Shown here piece after piece: positions 16,715-24,695 of a stretch of DNA of 64,000 nt. Location of the stretch: NCBI RefSeq assembly GCF_014638275.1, contig NZ_BMFJ01000001.1, positions 682,001-746,000 of the forward strand, written 5' to 3'. The DNA comes from Primorskyibacter flagellatus. GTDB taxonomy: Bacteria; Pseudomonadota; Alphaproteobacteria; Rhodobacterales; Rhodobacteraceae. Made by a program: the position numbers and the translations under genes. Each line of letters opens with the position of its first letter. Positions within the stretch are counted from its first letter, which is position 1. Under the pieces are notes generated by a model. It made no database searches. It was not told the origin of the DNA and was given only the letters and a program-made list of their open reading frames with translations.

Positions 16715-17431
16715 ATGAAGACCTTGAAACACAGCGGCCTCGCCCTGGCCGCGACCTTGGCATTGACGGGCGCTATGACGGGTGCGGGCCATGCGGCCAG
16801 CGTGTCGCCCACATTCACCGACGAAGGCATCGACACCACCGGGACGGCGACGTCGACACGGATGTTCCGCGCCGACCTGACGGGGCTGGGCCTGACCGAG
16901 ATCGTCGCGGTCACGGTGCGGGATTCCGGGTCCGGCTTCGGCGGATCGACCGGGATCTATTCGGGCTTCGACCTCGACGCGATCTTCCTCGACCTCGACG
17001 GCCTGCTGACCACGACCGCCGACCGGATTTTCGCCAGCAGCTTCCTGTTCACGGCCGGAACGACGCGGTCGGGCAGCTTTGCGCCGCCGTCGCCTTCGGG
17101 CGGGCCGACCAACGGGTCCTCGGATGCCTCGACCGTGGACGAGGGCTGGGCGACGCTCGACTCCATCGACGGGGTGTTCTTCGGCACCGGGAGCCTGACG
17201 CTTGGCGACGGCGGCAGGCTGACCGCGATCTTCAGCCCCGAGGTGCCGGTCGGGTCCTCACTCTTCCTCTTCGCGGGCGAGGTCAGCGGCGATCCGGGCG
17301 AGACGCTGACAGGCTTCGTCGACGTGTCGGACACGCCTCCGCCGAACGTGCCGCTTCCGGCGGGGCTGGTGCTGCTGGCGTCGGGTCTGGCCGGTGCCGG
17401 ACTGCTGCGGCGGCGCGGCGGGCGGTTCTGA
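16715..17431 (+). CDS. VPLPA-CTERM sorting-domain secreted protein
   Basis: A 238-residue exported protein. A signal peptide (MKTLKHSGLALAATLALTGA..., cleavage near GHAAS) leads to a Gly/Thr/Asp-rich beta domain of about 180 residues that I do not recognise. The tail is a textbook VPLPA-CTERM signal: VPLPAGLVLLASGLAGAGLL followed by RRRGGRF. In the PEP-CTERM/exosortase scheme this tail is cut by an exosortase and the protein goes to the surface or matrix; no exosortase lies in this window. It sits between the phosphonate transporter and the rest of the phn genes. A role in phosphonate use is not evident. Confidence 0.88.
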   Translation: MKTLKHSGLALAATLALTGAMTGAGHAASVSPTFTDEGIDTTGTATSTRMFRADLTGLGLTEIVAVTVRDSGSGFGGSTGIYSGFDLDAIFLDLDGLLTTTADRIFASSFLFTAGTTRSGSFAPPSPSGGPTNGSSDASTVDEGWATLDSIDGVFFGTGSLTLGDGGRLTAIFSPEVPVGSSLFLFAGEVSGDPGETLTGFVDVSDTPPPNVPLPAGLVLLASGLAGAGLLRRRGGRF

Positions 17432-17576
17432 AGCCCGGCGGCCGTCTGGCTGAGCTGAACAAGACGGACGGTCCGTGCCGTTTCGGCGCGGGCTGTCACG
17501 GATGTTTCACATTGCAGCGCCAAAAGGTCGGCTCATCCCGCCGCGCGGTTCGTCGCGGCGGCACAGGAGCGGGACC

Positions 17577-18194
17577 TTGCCCAGACTGACTGAAGACACG
17601 CCTTTCATCCACGACGGCTGTTCCATCACCGAGTCGACCTTCGGGCGGTTCACGGAGGTGGGGCAGGGGTCCCGCATCGCGTATTCGGCGTTCGGGGATT
17701 ATTCCTACTGCGACCGCTACGCCGACATCGCCAATGCGAGCATCGGCAAGTTCGCCAATATCGCCGCCTTCACGCGGATCGGGGCGACGGATCACCCGCT
17801 GCATACGGCCGCCTGTCACCATTTCCTCTACCGCTCTGCCGACTACTGGGACGATGCGGAGGATGATGCGGATTTCTTTGCGCACCGCCGGTCGCGGCGG
17901 GCGGTGATCGGGCATGACACCTGGCTCGGGCACAACTGCATGGTGAAGCCGGAGGTGACGGTCGGCGACGGTGCGGTGATCGCGTCGGGGGCCATCGTGA
18001 CGAAGGACGTGGAACCCTATGTGATCGTCGCGGGAACCCCGGCGAAGATGATCCGGCGGCGGCAGCCGGTGGCGGTGGCGGAGCGGTTGATCGCGCTGGC
18101 CTGGTGGGACTGGAGCCATGACCGGCTGCGCGGGGCGCTTGCGGATTTCCGGGCGCTGAGTGCGGAGGCGTTTCTGGAGAAGCATGACGGCTAG
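17577..18194 (+). CDS. Phosphonate-locus hexapeptide acyltransferase (left-handed beta-helix)
   Basis: About 205 residues of the transferase hexapeptide family linked to phn operons. Hexapeptide coils are visible in FTEVGQGSRIAYSAFGDYSYCDRYADIANASIGKFANIA and in VIGHDTWLGHNCMVKPEVTVGDGAVIASGAIVTKDV, with the catalytic-type His in THPLH/ACHHF. A TTG start at 17577 gives MPRLTEDTPFIHDG, close to the usual family start, with AGGAG seven bases upstream. In-frame ATGs at 17475 and 17502 would add an arginine-rich leader without a better ribosome site. It may acetylate a phosphonate or intermediate; the substrate is unknown. Confidence 0.85.
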   Translation: MPRLTEDTPFIHDGCSITESTFGRFTEVGQGSRIAYSAFGDYSYCDRYADIANASIGKFANIAAFTRIGATDHPLHTAACHHFLYRSADYWDDAEDDADFFAHRRSRRAVIGHDTWLGHNCMVKPEVTVGDGAVIASGAIVTKDVEPYVIVAGTPAKMIRRRQPVAVAERLIALAWWDWSHDRLRGALADFRALSAEAFLEKHDG

Positions 18195-18262
18195 GGGGCT
18201 GTCCGCCCCCGCCGCGCGTGCCGCGCGACTCCCCCGAGGATATTTCCTAAACCGAAGAGGAG
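18195..18262. repeat. Family D 3'-end repeat
   Basis: GGGGGCTGTCCGCCCCC (a hairpin) is followed by GACTCCCCCGAGGATATTTCC and AAACCGAAGAGG. It shares the layout of 11972-12028 and the arms at 56591-56722 and again separates two convergent genes. Confidence 0.65.
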
Positions 18263-18269
18263 GGGCGGG

Positions 18270-19451
18270 TCATTCCGCGGCCAGCGCCGTGCCGAGTCCC
18301 GACCAGGCGAAACGATGCGCGGCCTCTCCGGCGAGATAGGCGATGCGGCCGCCGGAGATCGTCGCCTCGATCGCGCGGGTTTCGGTGTTGACGATGGTCA
18401 TGTCGGCGCGGCGGCCGGGGTCGAGCCGCCCGCGGTCGGGCAGGCGGAGGATGCGCGCCGGAGTCTCGGAGATCATCGCCCAGGCCCGGGCAAAGGGCAT
18501 GATGCCCTCGTCCGCGAGGTGGAAGGCGGCGAGGTGAAGGGCGGGGTAGTAGTAGTCCGACACCAGCGCATCGCAGAGCCCCATGCGGATCAGGTCCTCG
18601 GCCGCGATGTTGCCGGACTGGGACCCGCCGCGCACCACGTTCGGCGCGCCCATGAGGACCGGGTCGCCAACGGCGCGGGCGAGGGCGGCGGCGGAGCGGG
18701 CGGTCGGGAACTCGGCGATCTTCGCGCCGATCATCGAGAACATCTCGCGCGTTTCGCCGTCGGGGTCGTCGTGGCTGCCGTAGGTCACGCCAAGCGCGTC
18801 GAAGCGGTCAGCCAGCTTGCAGAGGTAGCGTGGAACCTGGGTCTTCTGGCGGTGCGCCTCGCGGATGATGGCGAGGTGTTCCTCGGACGTGCGGCCGGCG
18901 CCCTTGGCCCAGGCGTATATCTCCTCAGGCCGGTAGGCGGCCATGTGGTCGGCCTGGTCGAGGTGGTTGTTGAAGATGACGTAGTCGATGCCGTAGGTTT
19001 CGATCGCCGAGAGCAGGCGGTCGCCGGTATCGACGGTGTGGGTCTCGCAGCGGATCTGCAGGCGCAGGTCGGTCAGGGCCTGCGGGCGGTAGTCCTGCAG
19101 GGCCTGCATCATCGCCACGGCGTAGTCGGGGCCGCGCTTGCCGCCTTCCCAGCTCCAGCTCTGCGCCATGTAGGCGGTGGTCACGCCGTTGGCGGCGGCG
19201 TCACGGTCGGTCGCGCGCAGGCCGGTGGCCGAGGGGAAGGGGGCGGAGGGGCGCGGCGCGATATGGCGTTCAAAGGCGTCGCCGTGCAGGTCGATGATGC
19301 CCGGCAGGATCATGTAGCCGGTCAGGTTGACCTCGGGCAGGGGACCGCGCGTGATCCGGCCCTCGGCAATCGCGACGGAGCGCAACTGCAGTTCCCCGTC
19401 GCGGAGAACCTCGGCGCCGGTAAAGCGCAGAGCGGGTTGGGACATGGGCAT
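18270..19451 (-). CDS. phnM: PhnM-like alpha-D-ribose 1-methylphosphonate 5-triphosphate diphosphatase (copy 1)
   Basis: A 393-residue amidohydrolase-fold enzyme that in the C-P lyase pathway removes pyrophosphate from ribose methylphosphonate triphosphate. Visible features are GIIDLHGDAFERHIAPRPS (the metal-site HxD), FNNHLDQ, THGSHDDPDGE-like TYGSHDDPDGE, and GAPNVVRGGSQSGNIAAEDLI. It diverges from copy 2 at 26312 in sequence: DLHGDAFERH here, ELHTDNLERH there. Two start codons lie close together (19451 and 19445); the first is listed. It faces away from phnG and precedes phnF on the minus strand by 122 bases. It may use a related substrate. Confidence 0.87.
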   Translation of the reverse strand: MPMSQPALRFTGAEVLRDGELQLRSVAIAEGRITRGPLPEVNLTGYMILPGIIDLHGDAFERHIAPRPSAPFPSATGLRATDRDAAANGVTTAYMAQSWSWEGGKRGPDYAVAMMQALQDYRPQALTDLRLQIRCETHTVDTGDRLLSAIETYGIDYVIFNNHLDQADHMAAYRPEEIYAWAKGAGRTSEEHLAIIREAHRQKTQVPRYLCKLADRFDALGVTYGSHDDPDGETREMFSMIGAKIAEFPTARSAAALARAVGDPVLMGAPNVVRGGSQSGNIAAEDLIRMGLCDALVSDYYYPALHLAAFHLADEGIMPFARAWAMISETPARILRLPDRGRLDPGRRADMTIVNTETRAIEATISGGRIAYLAGEAAHRFAWSGLGTALAAE

Positions 19452-19573
19452 CGGATTCGCCTGTTCTTCCTGTTTGGCCTTTAAAATAACCCTATTTTGT
19501 ATCGGGTGCGTGACAAATGCGCGGAGGCGCATGTGACGGGGCGTTCACACATGCGGGAGCGCATGGTTTGTGG

Positions 19574-20347
19574 TCATTCCGCGTCGCCGGGACCCAGTGT
19601 CAGGGTCACGCGGTCGGCGGCGAACCAGGTGCGGCCGTATTCGACAGGCTGTCCGTCGGGGTCGTGGCTGACGGAGACGGTGCGCAGGACCGGGTCGCCT
19701 TCGCGGCACTGCAGGTGCAGGGCAAGCGTGGCGGTCGCGCGGCGGGCGGTGATGCGGGTTGAGGTGCGGGTGTAGTCGGGCACGCCGCAGGCCTTCAGCG
19801 CCGCGGTGACGGAGGACAGTTCGGCCAGCCGGGTCAGCATGTCCGGAAGGCGGTCGGCGGGGAAGGCGGACCGGAAATAGGCGACCGGCAGGCCGTCGGC
19901 CAGCGACAGGCCTTCGGCGACATGGATCGGTGCGCCGGCGGGCAGGGCGAGCGCGGCGGCCTCCTCCGCATCGGCGGCGCGGGTTTCGTGGGTCAGCAAC
20001 CGGCGCGAGGGCAGGCGCCCGGCGGCGCGGATGTTCTGGTGAAAGCGGACGCGGCGGCCGAGCGGGTAGTCGGCGGGTTTCTGACGGACAAAGACGCCCG
20101 CGCCGCGCCGGGAGAGGATCAGGCCGAGGTCGGAGAGGTCCTTGAGGGCGTGGCGCACCGTGTGCCGGTTGACGCCGAAGCGCGCGGCGAGCTGCGCCTC
20201 GGTCGGCAGCTTGTCGCCTGGGATGTAGCGTCCCTCCGCGATGTCCTCGGTCAGGGTCGCGGCGATGGATTTCCAGAGCGGGGTCTTCGGTTGTGCGGGG
20301 TGCTGCGCGGGGACCTGCGTGTCGGGCGGCGGCGTCTGGCCTGTCAT
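19574..20347 (-). CDS. phnF: PhnF-type GntR regulator of phosphonate metabolism
   Basis: A 257-residue GntR/HutC regulator. The winged helix-turn-helix (about residues 28-95) contains EGRYIPGDKLPTEAQLAARFGVNRHTVRHALKDL, and the UTRA effector domain (about 110-250) contains AEGLSLADGLPVAYFRSAFP and the C-terminal PVEYGRTWFAADRVTL. The ATG at 20347 gives MTGQTPPPD. It diverges from phnG across 96 bases holding an AT-rich inverted repeat, its probable operator. PhnF homologues respond to phosphonate or phosphate state; the ligand here is not known. Confidence 0.92.
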   Translation of the reverse strand: MTGQTPPPDTQVPAQHPAQPKTPLWKSIAATLTEDIAEGRYIPGDKLPTEAQLAARFGVNRHTVRHALKDLSDLGLILSRRGAGVFVRQKPADYPLGRRVRFHQNIRAAGRLPSRRLLTHETRAADAEEAAALALPAGAPIHVAEGLSLADGLPVAYFRSAFPADRLPDMLTRLAELSSVTAALKACGVPDYTRTSTRITARRATATLALHLQCREGDPVLRTVSVSHDPDGQPVEYGRTWFAADRVTLTLGPGDAE

Positions 20348-20398
20348 GAAAGTTTCACCCTTCGGGGGTTGTGCGACTCGGCGCTTTGGCGTAGTGAC

Positions 20399-20426
20399 TT
20401 GTCTAGTTGTATAGTAGTTTAGACAA
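20399..20426. promoter_or_regulatory. Probable PhnF operator upstream of phnG
   Basis: TTGTCTA (20399-20405) and TAGACAA (20420-20426) are exact inverted repeats 14 bases apart. The spacer holds TTGTATAG, and GTGTCTAG follows at 20437-20444, so TGTCTA-like half-sites cluster. The region is AT-rich against its surroundings, and TATAGT could be a -10 box covered by the repressor. Placement between divergent phnF and phnG supports the call. Confidence 0.65.
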
Positions 20427-20443
20427 ATCAGCAAGGTGTCTAG

Positions 20444-20899
20444 ATGAAAGATTTCACCAGGGACGAAAACGCGGAACGCCGGGGCTGGATGGGGCTTCTG
20501 GCCCGGTCCGCAGCGGCCGAACTGCTCGCGCAGTGGGACGCGGCGGGAATGGCACCCGCCTTTACCTGGCTGCGCGCTCCGGAAGTCGGGGGCGTCATGG
20601 TGCGCGGCCGGGCCGGGGCGGTTGGCGCGGCGTTCAACCTGGGCGAGATGACGGTGACGCGCTGTTCGCTGAAGCTGGCGGACGGGCGGGTCGGCCACGC
20701 GGTGGTGCAGGGACGGGACCGCAGGAAGGCCGAGGTCGCGGCGCTGTGCGATGCCCTGATGCAGGGGGACGAGGCCGGGGCGGTTCGGGCGGCGGTGCTG
20801 GACCCGTTGGCGGCGGCGGCCAAGGAACGGGCGCGTGTGCGTGCGGCGAAGGCGGCGGCGACGAAGGTGGATTTCTTTACCATGGTCAGGGGGGAATGA
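20444..20899 (+). CDS. phnG: C-P lyase core subunit PhnG
   Basis: A 151-residue subunit of the PhnGHIJ core complex that, with PhnI and PhnL, couples phosphonate to ATP-derived ribose triphosphate. Family features are GWMGLLARS near the N-terminus, PEVGGVMVRGRAGAVGAAFNLGEMTVTRCSLKL and GHAVVQGRDRRKAEVAALCDAL. It is the first gene of the phnGHI unit, directly downstream of the putative operator, with a weak AAGGTG ribosome site. The stop overlaps the phnH start region. Confidence 0.95.
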   Translation: MKDFTRDENAERRGWMGLLARSAAAELLAQWDAAGMAPAFTWLRAPEVGGVMVRGRAGAVGAAFNLGEMTVTRCSLKLADGRVGHAVVQGRDRRKAEVAALCDALMQGDEAGAVRAAVLDPLAAAAKERARVRAAKAAATKVDFFTMVRGE

Positions 20900-21459
20900 T
20901 GGAAGCGCTGTCTCTTGAAGGCGGGTTTTCCGACGTGCCGGTGCAGGCGTCGCTGGCGTTCCGCGCGGCGATGAACGCGATGGCGCGGCCCGGCACGATC
21001 GAGGTCGTCGCGGGCGCGGCGGGGCCGGCGCCCCTGTCGGTTGCGGCCTCCACCCTGATCCTGACGCTCTGCGATCCTGAAACGCCGGTGCATCTGGCCG
21101 GGGCGCATGACACGGCGGCGGTACGGGGGTGGATCACCTTCCACACAGGCGCGCCGCTGGTCGGGCCGGAAGACGCGATGTTCGCGCTTGGCACCTGGGA
21201 GGCGCTGCCGCTGTCCCGCTTCCCGGTCGGCACGGCAGAATATCCCGACCGCTCGGCCACGCTGATCGTTGAGATGGCGGAGCTGGCCGCGGCGGGGGCG
21301 GAGCTGCGGGGGCCGGGCATCCGGGACCGTGCGGCGCTGAACCTGCCGGAGAGGGAGGCGTTCCGGGCCAACGCCGCGCGCTATCCGCTCGGGCTGGATT
21401 TCTATTTCACCTGTGGCGGGGCGCTGGCCGCGCTGCCGAGATCGACGAAGGTGTCCTGA
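20899..21459 (+). CDS. phnH: C-P lyase core subunit PhnH
   Basis: The 186-residue PhnH subunit of the C-P lyase core. Matching features are FRAAMNAMARPGTIEVVAG near the N-terminus, LTLCDPETPVHLAG, FHTGAPLVGPEDAMFALG and the C-terminal FPLGLDF-like YPLGLDFYFTCG. Two ATG codons (20896 and 20899) are in frame. The second is preferred because the AGGGGGG ribosome site lies too close to the first. It is tightly coupled to phnG and phnI through overlaps. Confidence 0.94.
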   Translation: MEALSLEGGFSDVPVQASLAFRAAMNAMARPGTIEVVAGAAGPAPLSVAASTLILTLCDPETPVHLAGAHDTAAVRGWITFHTGAPLVGPEDAMFALGTWEALPLSRFPVGTAEYPDRSATLIVEMAELAAAGAELRGPGIRDRAALNLPEREAFRANAARYPLGLDFYFTCGGALAALPRSTKVS

Positions 21460-22550
21460 TGTATGTGGCGGTCAAGGGCGGCGAGCGGGCGATCGACAAT
21501 GCCCATGCCTGGCTGGCGGAGGAGCGACGCGGCGATGTCTCGGTCGCGGAGCTGTCGGTGGCGCAGATCCGGGAGCAGCTGGCTCTGGCGGTCAACCGGG
21601 TGATGGCGGAAGGGTCTCTCTATGATCCCGACCTCGCCGCGCTGGCGATCAAGCAGAGCCGGGGCGACCTGATCGAGGCGATTTTCCTGATCCGCGCCTA
21701 TCGCACCACGCTGCCCCGCTTTGGTTATTCGGAGCCGGTGGAGACCGGGCGGATGGCCTGCGACCGCCGCGTTTCGGCGACCTTCAAGGATGCGCCGGGG
21801 GGGCAGGTGCTGGGGCCGACCTTCGACTATACGCACCGCCTGCTGGATTTCGCGCTGGAGGCGGAGGGGCTGGTGGAGGAGGCCGCCACGGGCGCGCCAC
21901 GCGAGGCGGAGACGCCGCATGTGACGGCGTTCCTGAACGCCGAGGGGCTGATCCAGGAAGAGCATGTGCCCGAGGACGACCGCCCGCGCGACCTGACGCG
22001 GGAGCCGCTGGAACTGCCCGCGGGCCGTCCCCTGCGGTTGCAGGCACTGACACGGGGGGACGAGGGCTTTGTGCTTGGCATGGCCTATTCGACGCAGCGC
22101 GGCTACGGGCGCAACCATCCCTTCGTGGGTGAACTGCGCATCGGCACGGTGCCGGTGGAGATGGAGGTGCCGGAGCTTGGCTTCTCGGTCGAGATCGGCG
22201 AGGTGGTGCTGACGGAATGCGAGACGGTGAACCAGTTCACCGGGTCGAAGTCGGAGCCGCCGCAGTTCACGCGCGGCTACGGGCTGGTCTTCGGGCAGAC
22301 GGAGCGCAAGGCGATCTCCATGGCGCTGGTCGACCGGGCGCTGAGGTGGGAGGAGTTGGGCGAGGACAACGTCGGTGCCCCCGCGCAGAACGAGGAATTC
22401 GTCCTTTATCATTCGGACAATATCCAGGCGACCGGGTTTCTGGAGCATATCAAGCTGCCGCATTACGTGGATTTCCAGTCGGAGCTGGAACTGGTGCGGA
22501 AGCTGCGGCGCGAGGCGATGGTTGGCGAGAAGCGGGAGGCGGCGGAGTGA
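21459..22550 (+). CDS. phnI: C-P lyase core subunit PhnI
   Basis: A 363-residue nucleosidase subunit that, in E. coli, removes the purine base so phosphonate can attach to ribose triphosphate. Family signatures are MYVAVKGGERAI at the start, PDLAALAIKQSRGDLIEAIFLIRAYRTTLPR, GMAYSTQRGYGRNHPF and NQEFVLYHSDNIQATGFLEHIKLPHYVDFQSEL-type ending (here NEEFVLYHSDN...). The ATG overlaps the phnH stop by one base. Instead of phnJ, a repeat pair and a DUF559 gene come next, which is not the usual order. Confidence 0.96.
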   Translation: MYVAVKGGERAIDNAHAWLAEERRGDVSVAELSVAQIREQLALAVNRVMAEGSLYDPDLAALAIKQSRGDLIEAIFLIRAYRTTLPRFGYSEPVETGRMACDRRVSATFKDAPGGQVLGPTFDYTHRLLDFALEAEGLVEEAATGAPREAETPHVTAFLNAEGLIQEEHVPEDDRPRDLTREPLELPAGRPLRLQALTRGDEGFVLGMAYSTQRGYGRNHPFVGELRIGTVPVEMEVPELGFSVEIGEVVLTECETVNQFTGSKSEPPQFTRGYGLVFGQTERKAISMALVDRALRWEELGEDNVGAPAQNEEFVLYHSDNIQATGFLEHIKLPHYVDFQSELELVRKLRREAMVGEKREAAE

Positions 22551-22563
22551 ACGGCGGCGTTGC

Positions 22564-22711
22564 GACCCCCTCCCTAACCCTCCCCCTCGCAGGGGGAGGG
22601 GACTGCTTCACGCGAGTTGTTAGGGAGTTCTTAACTACCGTAGGGATTTTGTGGTCGGGACACGCCAGCGCATTCCCTCCCCCTGCGAGGGGGAGGGGCA
22701 GGGAGGGGGTC
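22564..22711. repeat. Inverted pair of REP-like elements (family B) before the DUF559 gene
   Basis: The left copy (22564-22601) starts GACCCCCTCCCT and ends CTCGCAGGGGGAGGGG. The right copy (22674-22711) is its near-exact reverse complement, differing at about three of 38 positions. Each copy also has an internal CCTCCCCC...GGGGGAGG hairpin. They are 72 bases apart, and the right copy touches the ATG of the DUF559 gene. Single relatives occur near 1009, 27490, 39101 and 39860-40016. Confidence 0.85.
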
Positions 22712-23056
22712 ATGTCCGGCTTCCGCGACGCCACGCAGAAGAAACTCGCCCGCGCCCTCCGCCGCAACATGACCGATGCCGAGAAGATCCTCTGGTACCA
22801 CCTCAGGGCGCACCGCTTCGTGGGCCTGTCGGTCCGCCGACAGGCACCGGTTGGCCCCTATATCGTCGATTTCCTGATCCCGTCCTGCCGCCTCATCCTC
22901 GAAGCGGACGGCGGCCACCACACCCCCGCGCGCGACACAACCCGCGACGCTTACCTCGCCGCGCTCGGCTACCGCACGCTCCGCCTGTCCAACGACGACA
23001 TCCACCGGAACCTTTCCGGCGTCCTCACCCGCATCGCCGAGGAGGCGCAGCGATGA
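22712..23056 (+). CDS. DUF559 endonuclease-fold protein inserted in phn operon
   Basis: A 114-residue protein of the DUF559 family, a small PD-(D/E)XK/Vsr-like fold. The expected pattern is present: LRRNMTDAEKILWYHLR, then SVRRQAPVGPYIVDFLIPSCRLILEADGGHH (candidate metal ligands Asp and Glu, then DGxxH), then LGYRTLRLSNDDI. No phn operon role is known. The gene directly abuts a REP-like element at its 5' end, and its stop overlaps the phnJ start as ATGA, so it is read through within the operon. It uses CGC and CTC codons much more than the CGG/CTG-rich neighbours, suggesting separate origin. Confidence 0.85.
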   Translation: MSGFRDATQKKLARALRRNMTDAEKILWYHLRAHRFVGLSVRRQAPVGPYIVDFLIPSCRLILEADGGHHTPARDTTRDAYLAALGYRTLRLSNDDIHRNLSGVLTRIAEEAQR

Positions 23057-23916
23057 CCCAGCACTACAACTTTGCCTATCTCGACGAACAGACCAAGCGG
23101 ATGATCCGGCGCGCGATCCTCAAGGGGCTGGCGGTGCCCGGCTACCAGGTGCCCTTCGCCAGCCGCGAGATGCCGATGCCCTATGGATGGGGGACCGGCG
23201 GGGTGCAGGTCTCTGCCGCCTGCCTGACGCCCGACGATACCTTCAAGGTGATCGACCAGGGGGCGGACGACACGACCAATGCGGTCTCCATCCGCAAGTT
23301 CTTCGAGAAGACCGCCGGGGTCGCCGTGACCGAACGCACGGGCGATGCCACGGTGATCCAGACCCGCCACCGTATCCCCGAGGAGCCGCTGACCGAAGGG
23401 CAGATCCTCGTCTACCAGGTGCCGATCCCGGAGCCGCTCAGGTTTCTCGAACCCTCGGAGGTCGAGACGCGCAAGATGCACGCGCTCGAGGAATACGGGC
23501 TGATGCATGTGAAGCTTTACGAGGACATCTCGCGCCATGGCCATATCTCCACCGCCTATGCCTATCCGGTGAAGGTGGAGGGGCGCTATGTCATGGACCC
23601 CTCGCCGATCCCCAAGTTCGACAATCCGAAGATGGAGATGGCGGCGATCCAGCTGTTCGGCGCAGGGCGGGAACAGCGGATCTACGCGCTGCCGCCCTAC
23701 AGCCGGGTGGTGAGCCTCGATTTCGAGGATCATCCGTTCGACCCCTCCAAGGCAGACCATCCCTGCGATCTCTGCGGGGCGGAGGACAGTTATCTTGACG
23801 AGGTGATCGTCGACGATGCGGGCGGGCGGATGTTCGTCTGTTCCGACACGGATTACTGCGGGTCGCGCCGGGCGGCGGGGCACCGTGGGCGGCTTGCGGC
23901 GGAGGATGTGGCATGA
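23053..23916 (+). CDS. phnJ: Alpha-D-ribose 1-methylphosphonate 5-phosphate C-P lyase PhnJ
   Basis: A 287-residue radical-SAM enzyme that breaks the carbon-phosphorus bond. It has the unusual PhnJ cysteine set C-x2-C-x21-C-x5-C: Cys238, Cys241, Cys263, Cys269. By analogy with E. coli the first three bind the 4Fe-4S cluster and the last carries the thiyl radical; the glycine in VPGYQVPFASREM (Gly30) corresponds to the E. coli glycyl residue. All are intact, so the enzyme should be active. It starts inside the DUF559 stop codon region (ATGA) and overlaps phnK by four bases. Confidence 0.98.
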   Translation: MTQHYNFAYLDEQTKRMIRRAILKGLAVPGYQVPFASREMPMPYGWGTGGVQVSAACLTPDDTFKVIDQGADDTTNAVSIRKFFEKTAGVAVTERTGDATVIQTRHRIPEEPLTEGQILVYQVPIPEPLRFLEPSEVETRKMHALEEYGLMHVKLYEDISRHGHISTAYAYPVKVEGRYVMDPSPIPKFDNPKMEMAAIQLFGAGREQRIYALPPYSRVVSLDFEDHPFDPSKADHPCDLCGAEDSYLDEVIVDDAGGRMFVCSDTDYCGSRRAAGHRGRLAAEDVA

Positions 23917-24695
23917 ACGGGACAGGGGGACCCCTGCTGTCGGTGCGCGGGGTGGAGAAACGCTATGGCGCGCGGATCGGCTGCACCGGGGTCAGCTTCG
24001 ATCTCTGGCCCGGCGAGGTCATGGGGATCGTGGGCGAATCCGGTTCGGGCAAGACGACGCTGCTCAACTGCCTTGCCGGGCAACTGGCGCCGGACGGCGG
24101 TCAGGTGCTGTTCGACACCCGCACCTCGGGCATGGCCGACACCGTGACGATGAGCGAGCCGGAGCGGCGGATGCTGCGCCGGACCGACTGGGCGTTTGTC
24201 CATCAGCATGCGCATGAGGGGCTGCGGATGAACGTCTCGGCCGGGGGCAACGTGGGCGAACGGCTGATGGCGGTCGGCGCGCGCAACTACGCGGAGATCC
24301 GGGAGTCCGCGCTCGACTGGCTGGGCCGGGTGGAGATCGCGGGCGACCGGATCGACGACCGCCCTTCGGCCTTTTCCGGCGGGATGCGGCAGCGGTTGCA
24401 GATCGCGCGCAACCTTGTGACGGGGCCCCGGCTGGTGTTCATGGACGAACCGACGGGGGGGCTGGACGTGTCGGTGCAGGCGCGGCTGCTGGACCTGCTG
24501 CGCGGGCTGGTGCGGGAGATGGGGCTGTCGGCGATCATCGTGACGCATGACCTTGCCGTGGTGCGGCTGCTGGCGGACCGGCTGATGGTGATGAAGGGCG
24601 GGCATGTGGTGGAGCAGGGGCTGACCGATCAGGTGCTGGACGATCCGCAGCACGGGTATACGCAGTTGCTGGTGTCTTCGGTGCTGCAGGTATGA
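23913..24695 (+). CDS. phnK: Phosphonate C-P lyase system ATPase PhnK
   Basis: A 260-residue ABC-type ATPase that binds the C-P lyase core rather than a membrane permease. Motifs are Walker A GESGSGKTTLL, signature FSGGMRQRLQIARNL, Walker B LVFMDEPTGGLD and the switch His in IIVTHDLA. PhnK-specific sequence includes RTDWAFVHQHAHEGLRMNVSAGGNVGERLM. It overlaps phnJ (ATGA). A 385-base gap with palindromic repeats separates it from phnL. Confidence 0.95.
   Translation: MNGTGGPLLSVRGVEKRYGARIGCTGVSFDLWPGEVMGIVGESGSGKTTLLNCLAGQLAPDGGQVLFDTRTSGMADTVTMSEPERRMLRRTDWAFVHQHAHEGLRMNVSAGGNVGERLMAVGARNYAEIRESALDWLGRVEIAGDRIDDRPSAFSGGMRQRLQIARNLVTGPRLVFMDEPTGGLDVSVQARLLDLLRGLVREMGLSAIIVTHDLAVVRLLADRLMVMKGGHVVEQGLTDQVLDDPQHGYTQLLVSSVLQV

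Noticed and set aside
22564..23056. A classical insertion sequence carrying the DUF559 gene
   Set aside because: Both repeats lie on the 5' side of the gene, there is no transposase, and no target-site duplication is visible at the phnJ junction. A REP-associated gene fits better.
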